In this document: in pieces, positions 55,645 through 64,000 of the stretch
Layout of the letters: each line of letters starts with the position of its first letter
How positions within the stretch are numbered: the stretch's first letter is position 1
Assembly (NCBI GenBank): GCA_009733575.1
Contig: ML769479.1
Coordinates: 1-64,000, forward strand
Reading direction: 5' to 3'
DNA from: Gymnopus androsaceus JB14
Lineage: Eukaryota; Basidiomycota; Agaricomycetes; Agaricales; Omphalotaceae
Length of the DNA stretch: 64,000 nt
The notes under the pieces: model-generated
Database searches by the model: none
What the model was told of the DNA's origin: nothing
What the model saw: the letters and a program-made list of their open reading frames with translations, nothing else
Program-made: the position numbers and the translations under genes

Positions 55645-57052
55645 TTACCACCAGTCAGACTGGCACAAATGGTTACCCACAGCCGAGTTTGCGTATAACA
55701 ATTGAGTACACTCTGCTACAAAAGTCACTCCCTTCTTTGCTGATATGGGTCATCATCCCTATAAAGGCACTGCACCAAAAGAGAAATCCTTGAATCCCTC
55801 AGCCCAAGAGTTTGCCAATAACATGAAGAAAGTCCAAGACACAGTAGGCTCAGCACTAAAGAAAGTGGCTGAAGACATGACTCAATACTGTCAGCAACTA
55901 GTTCCTCACAACATGAGGTACCAGGCATCACAACTTCCGACTTAGGCAAAGACAAGAACAATGAGGAAAAGAGAACAAGAATGAATTGAGGACTAGGAGG
56001 TATTAACGAGATTGAAGCTAAGGACTATGCTACAGCTACAACTACTATATATACTAGTTTACAAGTGCTAGACCCAGAACCCTATGCCCTGTACATACTG
56101 TAACAATGCATGAAACTATGAAGTACAACAGTATTGACATCTGTAAGTAATAAGTGATCATACATGATATCCAGGACCAAATGCAGCATCCTAGCATGAG
56201 GTGTGATCAAAGTGATCAAAGGATGATCGGATGATCAAGACCTATGATCAAGGATCAAACAATTATATATGTGTCAATGAACTATAAAGAATGAAATATA
56301 AGTAAACAACACAGCCACATGCCTAAACAAACGTGCGCTTAAGTAAGCGCAGAGATATACAAGGACAAATAGAAGAAACAGATAAGTAATAGTCCATGTG
56401 GCATGAGATAAGATAAAGTGTTCGTAACAGATACTATGATAAAAAACATAGCAAGTCAAGAGAGTATAAAGTAGGAGACAAGGTGTGGCTCAAAGGGATA
56501 AACATCATGACAAGTTGTCCAATGAAGAAGTTGGATGACAAACATTTTGGACCCTTCAAAGTACTAGAAAAAGTTGGTCACAGTTTGTATAAACTCAAAA
56601 TTCCAAAAACATGGAGAAGTGTTCATAATGTTTTCAATGAAGTTCTCCTTACACTATATCACCCTCCACAATTCCCAAACCGACCTCGAAACACTAATCC
56701 ACCACCCATAGAGATCAAAGGAGAAGAACCAGAGTATGAAGTCAAAGAAATAGTTGATTCAAAGGAGAATAAGAGAAGTAACAAGGTGTCATACAAAGTC
56801 AAATGGAAAGGATACAGACCACATGAAATGACGTGGGAATCAATATCCAATCTCGACAAAGCAAGGGATGCTATCAAGGATTTCCATAACAGCAGAGCTT
56901 GCGTGATGTGGAAATTGCATCCTAAAGGGGGGGTAATGTTACGGATGTTCTTATTTTATCAGACACATGGTATTATTTCCTTATCATTTTCCTTTATTTA
57001 CCATTATATATCTATAAACACATGCTTGTTGAAGATGCGTGGCTATACTAAT
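55645..57052 (+). pseudogene. Gypsy integrase C-terminus and chromodomain
   Basis: Integrase core end: YHQSDWHKWLPTAEFAYNN-stop-VHSATKVTPFFADMG, with a TGA where the family has Ser. After the inserted LTR the frame resumes with YDKKHSKSREYKVGDKVWLK, LDDKHFGPFKVLEKVGHSLY, KLKIPKTWRSVHNVFNEVLL, and a chromodomain (EYEVKEIVDSKENKRSNKVS, YKVKWKGYRPHEMTWESISN). Chromodomains of such elements direct insertion to marked chromatin. The stop, the LTR insertion and the 5' loss make it inactive. Confidence 0.9.
55889..56429 (-). repeat. Solo LTR inserted antisense in its sibling element
   Basis: It starts TGTCAGCAACTAG and ends TTCGTAACA (minus strand TGTTACGAA...GCTGACA). It matches the LTR at 56937-57390 in inverted orientation, for example AGGCAAAGACAAGAAC and GTTGTAGCTGTAGC. 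ATAC (AATAC / GATAC) flanks both sides. Removing it rejoins the integrase reading frame (MTQY-YDKK). Confidence 0.85.
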
Positions 57053-57390
57053 TAGGTTCTGTCAATCAGAGTATGATCATTTCCGATCATAACACATGCT
57101 AGCATGTCCATACTTGTATGATTGACCTATCATTACTTATTGTCATTTACTTGTTGTCTTTTATTGTTTCATGCATTGTTACCACATGGTCAGGGTATAG
57201 GTTATAGGGCTTAGGGTTTGTACTTTAGTATATATAGTAGTTGTAGCTGTAGCTTAGTCCTTAGCTTCAATCTTGTCAATACCTCCTAGTTCTCAGTAAC
57301 ATCTTCTCTTTTCCTCATCGTTCTTGTCTTTGCCTAAGTTGGAAGTCATGATGCCTGGTACCTCGTGTTGTGGGGAACTAATCACTGACA
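56937..57390 (+). repeat. 3' LTR of the Gypsy element
   Basis: It begins TGTTACGGATG immediately after the polypurine tract and ends ATCACTGACA. Internal promoter-like TATATATAG at about 57229 is shared with the solo LTR. Confidence 0.8.
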
Positions 57391-57556
57391 TCATCATCAA
57401 AATCTTGTACATCTCCAAGCACTTCACTGCCAAACATTGCAAAGCTAGCTCACTGCTATTGACTCCACTCTCAAAGAAGACTACCAAATGACTAAAGTGT
57501 CCTTCTCCAACTTTGCCTTCACCATCTTGCACCCTTGTACCTTTTGATCCCAATCA

Positions 57557-58899
57557 GTGCTTCACAGCCTCATTATCTCTGTTTCCAATCATGAAATAGT
57601 TGTGAAGCAGGAACATGATGCCTCACCAGCTTGTTTCCCCACTGGCACCAATGAAGTCATTGAGGTGTTGGATTCCAATAAAGAAGCTCTTGCCCTGATT
57701 GCTCCAGTACTGGATTCTGATCATGAATCTAATGGTGACATAGTTGTGAAGCAGGAATGGGATGCCTCACCAGCTCATTTCCCTGATGGCACCAATGAAG
57801 TCATCGAGGTGTTGGATTCTGACAAAGAAGCTCTGGCTCCGATTGCTCTGATAGCAAAGCCAGTAAAGCTGACCATTCGACTTCCACCAAAACAAAGAGC
57901 TCCAAAGTCAGTCACCCCTCCTTCACCTCCAAAGCTCGCAACCCCTCCTCCAAAGCTACCAAAGCAAAAGCTACAAAGTCAGTCACCTCTCCTTCACCTC
58001 CAAAGGCCACAACTCCTCCTCCAAAGCTACCAAAGCAAAAAGCTACAAAGTTGGTCACCCCTCCTTCACCTCCAAAGGCCACAACTCCTCCTCTGAAGCT
58101 ACCAAAGCAAAAATTTACAAAGCTGGTCACTCCTCCTTCACTTCCAAAGGCCGCAACCCCTCCTCCAAAGCTCCCAAATCAAAGAGCTACAAAGTTGGTC
58201 ACCCCTCCTTCACCTCCAAAGGCCACGACTCCTCTTCCAAAGCTCCACAGTGTTGACAATCCAAAGTTCACTGCTTTCCTTGAAACTATGCCTGATGATG
58301 AGAAGGAGCAGTACATTGAAGACTGTACTACTGTCTCACTATTGAAGCTTATGGGTGATAAAGAGCAGAAGCTCTTTGCTTTCATAGGATTCTCAGGGCT
58401 AGGCTTAGAGACAATTATCAAGGAACAAGCAAAGAATTGAGCTAGAAAAGAAGCGGAGGCTGTTGATGAGGAGATTCAGGAGAAAGTTCACGCAAAGTCT
58501 ACCATTTGGCCTGCCGGATATTATGCAGTCACTATCAATGCTTACTTTGCAGATTGCGCCAATCCTGATGTAAAGTGCACAATGCAGAGTCTGTTCAAGG
58601 AACACTTCCCACATGTTGAGAAGTACCCTCACTCCAGTATCTTCAAGGATTGTAATCGTTGGAATTCTCTGTCAACCAAATCACATGAAAAGTTTGTGGC
58701 AGCTGGTGAAACTGAAGCAGGTCTATGGAGTAATGTCATAGCAAAAACGATGGACAAGTATCAGGCAAAGTGGAATGCTAGATAACAGGCAAAACGGATC
58801 TTGAACAAGCAGAGTAGGGAGGGAAGTGATGATGATGAAGGAGAAGACAGTGGTGGTAGCTATGCCAATAGCAAGGAAAGTGGTTCTAATTCTGATTAA
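57557..58899 (+). pseudogene. Repeat-rich gene of unknown function, decayed
   Basis: Two long repeats (VVKQE-DASPA-FP-GTNEVI and EVLDS-KEAL, about 57600 and 57748) are followed by about five Pro-rich repeats (KLVTPPSPPKATTPPPKLPK) and a C-terminal domain: NPKFTAFLETMPDDEKEQYI, FAFIGFSGLGLETIIKEQAK, TGA at 58438-58440, then KSTIWPAGYYAVTINAYFAD, SLFKEHFPHVEKYPHSSIFK, GETEAGLWSNVIAKTMDKYQ, TAA at 58783-58785, and an acidic tail ending at 58899. A frame change occurs in the first Pro-rich unit. It starts 167 bp after the Gypsy LTR and may be an accessory gene of a mobile element. I do not recognise the family. Confidence 0.5.
57905..58250. repeat. About five tandem units of 69-70 bp
   Basis: Units contain ACAAAGT-GGTCACCCCTCC, TTCACCTCCAAAGGCC and CTCCAAAGCTACCAAAGCAA, with 85-95 percent identity. 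One unit differs by one base in length and so shifts the frame. Confidence 0.85.
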
Positions 58900-59099
58900 C
58901 TTCATTTGTGTTACCTTTGCACTACCTTTGTTACCTTCACCTCCGAGCCCATTTATTCACACTACCTTTGCTCAATTGTGTTACCTTTGCCTCCAAGTCT
59001 CCTCCACTCAATCCATTTATTTGCGCTACCTTCACACAATTCCTGTATTACCAATATGATATTCTCTTGCAATATCCTATACATTACATTATAGCTAGA

Positions 59100-61291
59100 C
59101 TACTGCCAGTATGTACGACAATAACCATCATTATACAATTTTGTCTTCATCTGTTTGTTGTGTAGTAGGATCATTTCATTAAGAAAAAATTCATAAAAAA
59201 TGCAGCCCATCTCTCAACACATGGAGTGATACTGTCCAAACCAGGCATTAGTCTGCTCCACAATCAAAGTATTGAAAAACCATTGCTCCTTTCCATTCTC
59301 ATCCACATACAGCATCTCCTTGAACTGATAAGGATTGCAGTGTTTGGCACAGTACCCATTGCTTTCCTTGTGCTTGCATTTGAAGTGGACTACATCAACC
59401 AAACAGCAAATATTTTCAAAAAAGTTTTGTATCTTGGGATCAGTCTTGAGGTTATGGATGTATTGGGAGAGTATACAGTTTGTATCATAAATGAAATGAT
59501 TGGGGCACCAATGACCTTTGAAGATTTTGACCACAAATTTCTACAAATCCCATAAGCTTAACAATTGCAGAACAACATGCTGAAAAATCATACCGTGACA
59601 AGTAAAAATGCCTCTGAATGAAGAAACATCTCTTGATCCAGTATCATTCCACATGGAGCAATGATAAGTTGCTCATTATGAGTCCATTTGCGTCCAAACT
59701 GACCATGGACCTTTTTCTCACCCTTTCCTTTTGATGAATCAACCATTGCTTCAAAAACCACTTCACTTCCAGTATCAAGCTCTTCTTCCTCAAGATGTTG
59801 TGCTTCATCACCCTCTACTACTGCCCACTCCCACTGCTTCTTCAGCTGAAAGGTTGCCTGTCCAGTGTTGAGATATTTTTCCTCAGCATGATGATGTTCT
59901 GGCTCAGCGCAGGTTTTGTGTCCAGACTCAGCCATGTTTGAACATCCAATGATACAACAAATCCTCTCCATTTGCTGGCAATGAACGACACAGTAGGTCT
60001 GCTTTGTATTCTCAAGCATTCCAGTGCAGTGAGGAACAACACAGGTTGGCCGTCCAACCATAACACCATCACATACCACAGCAAATATTTCTTTCACAGC
60101 TGTGAGAGCATATTGAGTAGATAAATCACAAAGAAGATGCAAATGCTTACCTTTACCCTTTTCTATCCAGTGCTGAACACATTTATCACATCAATGGTCA
60201 ATCTCTGGCTGGCCATGAACCCATATCTCATCATTGACATGTATCATAGCCTCATCAAAGTGATATACTTATGGTATCTGGTCCAGGACATTGAATAGCC
60301 CTGAGCATGTCTGATAATGTTCGAGTAAAGAAAGTAACTTGAAGCCATTGTATATATTTTCAGGACACAGACCAGGGTTAACTTTCCAGTCTGTCAGAAT
60401 AAGAGCTGGGTTGGGCTGTTAGATAGATTTTTGCATATTTTGTTGCCAAGACACTAAAACTATATTTAAGAAACAATATGGAGAGATCAATTCAAGTACG
60501 CACTGTGCATGTAGCATATTCGACTGCCACATCCTAATCAAGCTAGTCTCAGCAAATGAATGTTTGGATAACTGGAGGATGTTGGGAATGGGATCACAGG
60601 AATAGTAGTAATGTTGAGCTTTTTTTTGGCTGTACTAGGTTCAACAAAATAATCATGGTGATATATTCTTTTATGACCTGGTGACTTGATGAGCAAAGAT
60701 GCACAGATATCCTACAGTAAAACCGACCAACCATTACAGGTGATACTTCATGACAGGAACAGGGCCATCTGCCTTGGTATATAAGATTGCATGCCACTCT
60801 TTAAGTCCTGACAGCTTGAGATGCCTTTTGTTCTGAACGTATGGACATTCATGATTAATACAAACAAGTGTAGGTGGCCAAAGGTTTTTCTGAGATGCTA
60901 ATTCCTCATATTCAGCAGGTGCACCATGAAAGAGGAAAAGGACACATATGAAATAAGAGACCACCGTTTTTGCGAAACATACACTTGACAGCTCTATCAT
61001 CACTGATGCAATCCCAAATATCATCAGATTTCCAAACCATATCTTGCATGACTGTCCAGCAGACCTCTACAAGGTCCTCAGAAATATCACAGGAACAAGA
61101 AAGGAGGGTGATAGCCTCAGCAGGCAGTAGTATTGGAGTGTCATCTGGATGCTGGATTGAAGGATATAAACCAAGGATATTCTTGTGTATTTTGGAAGAA
61201 ATAACCATGAAGGCCATTGTGTAGTTTGGAGGGTAGCGGCACCTTCACTGGTATTTTTTAAAGCCTCCACTATACCTGCAAGAGTGTACAT
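59100..61291 (-). pseudogene. KDZ transposase with CxC-type cysteine cluster
   Basis: Order on the minus strand: N-terminal block ILLPAEAITLLSCSCDISED and VCWTVMQDMVWKSDD; the Cys block LVCINHECPYVQNKRHLKLS with HAILYTKADGPVPV; FDEAMIHVNDEIWV; RPTCVVPHCTGMLENTKQTY and CCIIGCSNMAESGHKTCAEP (a cysteine cluster of the kind associated with KDZ transposases); then APCGMILDQEMFLHSEAFLL, VDVVHFKCKHKESNGYCAKH, QWFFNTLIVEQTNAWFGQYH and CIFYEFFLNEMILLHNKQ, ending at about 59100. KDZ (Kyakuja-Dileera-Zisupton) elements are expanded in basidiomycetes. Several in-frame stops are present (for instance TGA at about 59214 where the family has Arg, and around 60190 and 60270). It is decayed. Confidence 0.8.
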
Positions 61292-62073
61292 GGTGGTGAA
61301 ATGAAAGGCGAGTAGCTAAGCGCTAGTCTCCCCTAGGCAGACTCATATACACTGACGATCGTCGATGTGTGTATAGAGTCTGCTAGTTCCCACGGGGTCA
61401 ATGCTGCGCCAGAAAAAGCTTATGTAAATATACTTTGGCACGTCGTTTTTCCGCGCAATTGGATGCAGAATATGTATATTTTTCTATAGAATTAAAGCTA
61501 TGGTAGTACTAAAATCTTAAGGCCAAAAAAACTGGCGGAATGAACAACGAGAAAGTTGGGAAATTTTCAGATGGAACCAGTGGGCCGGCTCGGAGCGCTC
61601 GAAAATGAATGAGTGGCTATGCTTTTATATTTACATAATCACCAGCGCTTAAAGCTGGCGCAGCATCTAGGGCGCGCGTACTATAGGACTAGCTAAGCGC
61701 CGACTTTGATCCAGTCGTTCCTGGAAAAACTTGACTGCAGTATGTCATTGTACTCAGATTCAGACTCACTCTACGTCACAAGCACAAAGCTTTCATGTAC
61801 ATACATATCGGGGTGAGAATGATACTACACTATGGCTCAGATGCTCGGATGTCCGAGCCATGTGTCCGGGCCGCCGCCTGGCTCATAGTCCGAAGTTCCC
61901 GGGCTCTCTGGCCAAGTCTGAAGGCGCCGTGAGAAACCTATGCAAAACGCTCGGAGACCAGCTTAGTCATTCCCTCGAATTTTTTTCGTTACCATCAAAA
62001 GGCCTCATCCTACTCAGAGGCCCACTCACCATCGAAATACCACTATCGCTCGCTCGTTAAATAGCTCGCGAAC
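61292..62073. other. Upstream region of eIF3a with a long hairpin
   Basis: 61337-61383 is an imperfect palindrome (GCAGACTC...GAGTCTGC around GACGATCGTC). AGCTAAGCGC motifs at about 61315 and 61690 may mark the ends of a small element. The last 350 bp should hold the eIF3a promoter; no clear TATA box is seen. Confidence 0.4.
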
Positions 62074-64000
62074 ATGGCCCCCTTCTCCAAACCCGAAACG
62101 GTGCTCAAACAAGCCGAGGGCTTGGTTTCCGTCGGTCAAACACACGCAGCGTTGCAGAGTCTATCCGAGATGTTTAGTAGCAAGAGATTCAGGAGTACTC
62201 CGCTGGCTAGTTTAGAGCCAATCATGTTGAGGTTTATGGAGTTGTGTGTGGAGTTGAGAAAGGGTGAGTGTCCGACGTACCTCTCTATACCTCTAAGCGT
62301 GCTAATCGGCAGTGATTGGTTAGGTCGAGCAGCAAAAGAAGGCCTAATGCAATACAAAAACATTGCTCAAAACACCAGCGTGGGAGTATCGAAGTCGTCG
62401 TAGGAAGGTTTATCGAGATGGCTGAAGCCAAAGTGCGTGAAGCCCAATCCAAAGCCAGCGCTTCCACCACTGTTGGTGTCGACGTCGACGACCTCGAAGC
62501 CTCCGAAACACCCGAATCCATCCTCCTCGGCGCCGTTTCCGTTGACCAATCAAAAGACCGTACAGACCGGGCCCTAGTAACACCGTGGCTCAAGTTTCTT
62601 TGGGAGGCGTACCGAACGAGTCTGGAGACGTTGAAGAATAATGCGAGGTTGGAAGCCATTTATCAGGCTACGGCCCAGGGAGCGTTTAGGTTCTGTTTAG
62701 CGCATACCAGGAGAGTGGAGTTTAGACGACTGTGCGATACGCTAAGGTTGCACCTAGCGAATGTCGGGAAGTATGCACATCAGCCGCATAGTATCAACCT
62801 CTCCGATGCCGATACGTTGCAACATCATCTTGATACGCGGTTCGCGCAGCTGGGTGCAGCGGTGGAAATGGAGCTGTGGCAGGAGGCGTTTAGGAGTGTG
62901 GAAGACGTGCATAATCTTCTGACGATGGCGAAGAAGGCTCCGAGACCGGCGATGATGGCGGGGTATTATGATAAGCTAGGAAAGATCTTCTTGATGTCGG
63001 GGAATGCGCTGTATCATGCTGCCGCGGTAGGGAGGTATTATGCGCTTGTGGTTGGAGGGGCGTTGGGGCCCAAGGGGTTGTCAGGGCAGGAGATGGGGGA
63101 GTTGGCGGGCAAGGTGTTGATTAGTGCTCTGGCGGTGCCGGCGCATAGTGTTGGAGATGGTTCGGGCGGCGGTAGCGCCAGTACGCGTTTGACCGCCCTC
63201 CTAGGCCTCACGAAACCCCCCACCCGCGCTAGCCTCCTCAAAGACGCGTTATCCAGAGACGTCCTACGTCTCGCTCCGGAACCAGTGAAAAAGCTGTATC
63301 ATGCGCTTGAGGTGGACTTCTCGCCTCTGGGGTTATGTGGTGTTGTTGCGCCCATACTAGGCGAATTGGGGCAGGGGACGGGGGAGTATAAAGGATACCT
63401 TCCGCTGCTGCACCACGCTTTGCTGTCAAGACTCCTCGGGCACCTTGCACAAGTGTATGAGTCTATCAAGATTGCGTATCTGAGAGAGCTCGTGGAGCCG
63501 TTGGAGGCGGTTGGGTCGCAGTTGGAAGCGTATGTTATGCTTCTTGCGAGGAGGGGACAGCTGGATGTCAGGGTTGATCATGCGCAGGGGTGTATTTGGT
63601 TTTTGGATGAGCCGTTTGCGAGTCGCGAGGAGGAGGGACAGGATGCTGGTACCAGCGACAGCGTGGACGCCATCCAGCCCTCTGCGACAACACTTGTGCA
63701 GACTAGGTTGAATAGCGTTGCGGGGTGTTTATATAGTGCATTGGGTATGATTGACGCTAATCCTCCTTCCTCCGCGCAAGGAGAGGAGGAATCCCGCTTC
63801 CGCTCACTCCTCGCCACACTTCCCGCCTATCGCCGTTCTCTCCTCCTCCACAACTCATTGACGGCCCGCAGGAGACAGCTGGCGCAAGAGTTGGCTGCGA
63901 GAGCCCAGGCGCAGAATTTGACATTACAGGCTGAGGTTGCTAGGAAGGGTGAGTGATCCTTACGTATTTTTCTATCTTACGTTGACGTTGTATTGATTGT
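62074..64000 (+). CDS. TIF32: Translation initiation factor eIF3 subunit a, 5' part
   Basis: eIF3a is the scaffold of the eIF3 complex on the small ribosomal subunit. It starts MAPFSKPETVLKQAEGLVSV at 62074. The first intron is 62264-62323 (GTGAGT...TTAG). RAAKEGLMQYKNIAQNTSVG follows, then SIEVVVGRFIEMAEAKVREA, PWLKFLWEAYRTSLETLKNN, YQATAQGAFRFCLAHTRRVE, the PCI-containing middle (DTRFAQLGAAVEMELWQEAF, SVEDVHNLLTMAKKAPRPAM) and LQAEVARKG before an intron donor at about 63949. The C-terminal half lies beyond the window. Between NTSVG and SIEVVV the frame shifts by one base at about 62381-62386 (GTGGGAGTATC). Because the gene is essential, a sequence error is more likely than a real mutation. 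It is the only conserved housekeeping locus in the window. Confidence 0.9.

Larger units (their letters stand above)
55645..57390 (+). mobile_element. 5'-truncated Ty3/Gypsy chromovirus-type retrotransposon
   Basis: The end of pol (integrase and chromodomain) is followed by the polypurine tract AAAGGGGGGGTAA and a 3' LTR. Reverse transcriptase, protease, gag and the 5' LTR are missing. A related LTR has inserted within the integrase region in the opposite orientation. Confidence 0.85.

Noticed and set aside
57905..58250. A CRISPR array (regular 70-bp units)
   Set aside because: The units are in direct contact and translate as Pro-rich protein repeats; there are no unique spacers.

Overview
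The window looks like nuclear DNA of a mushroom-forming basidiomycete (Agaricomycetes). Genes are broken by many short GT-AG introns of about 50-60 nt. The families seen are typical of that group: a TKL-like kinase with an HGDLK catalytic loop, a secreted heme peroxidase, a KDZ transposase with its cysteine cluster, chromodomain Gypsy elements, Helentron-type Helitrons and TTAGGG-like repeats. Apart from the right edge (an eIF3a gene from 62074) and a few single genes, it is a transposon graveyard with several layers of nesting.

Layout. 1-7.6 kb: an LTR end; an intron-containing gene cut by a 1.25-kb foldback element; a TIR element with a 9-bp target duplication; a pectin methylesterase pair reduced to a 3' half followed by a 5' half; and a protein kinase on the minus strand whose first ATG lies in a MITE. 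9.9-13.9 kb: a 4-kb DNA transposon with iterated terminal repeats and a many-exon transposase. 13.9-15.3 kb: a TIR element containing a hAT MITE. 15.5-22.9 kb: an intact heme peroxidase between two copies of an acyltransferase 5' region, then a small zinc-ribbon-like gene. 22.9-24.9 kb: an internally deleted Helentron carrying a palindromic MITE. 25.2-30.7 kb: an apparently intact BTG/Tob-like gene, a degraded minus-strand gene and a gag-like gene. 30.7-42.2 kb: LTR-retrotransposon remains in minus orientation, whose polypurine tracts are followed on the plus strand by antisense intron-containing genes (one with a Zn2Cys6 motif), plus a Tc1/mariner element and MITEs. 42.3-46.3 kb: a second Helentron in the opposite orientation.

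47.6-52.0 kb is the most unusual part: a TIR-bounded segment packed with fragments of unrelated host genes (SIN3 PAH1 and PAH2, an importin of the Kap114/importin-9 type, an AAA ATPase, and most of ribosomal protein L3 with its introns). After it come a membrane-protein fragment (53.3-53.8 kb), a truncated Gypsy element with an antisense sibling LTR inserted in it (55.6-57.4 kb), a repeat-rich decayed gene (57.6-58.9 kb), a decayed KDZ transposase (59.1-61.3 kb) and the start of eIF3a.

Genes that look usable as they stand: the peroxidase, the BTG/Tob-like gene, probably the kinase and the zinc-ribbon gene, and eIF3a apart from one apparent single-base frameshift. Everything else is mobile or decayed. 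All calls are from reading the sequence; no database search was possible.
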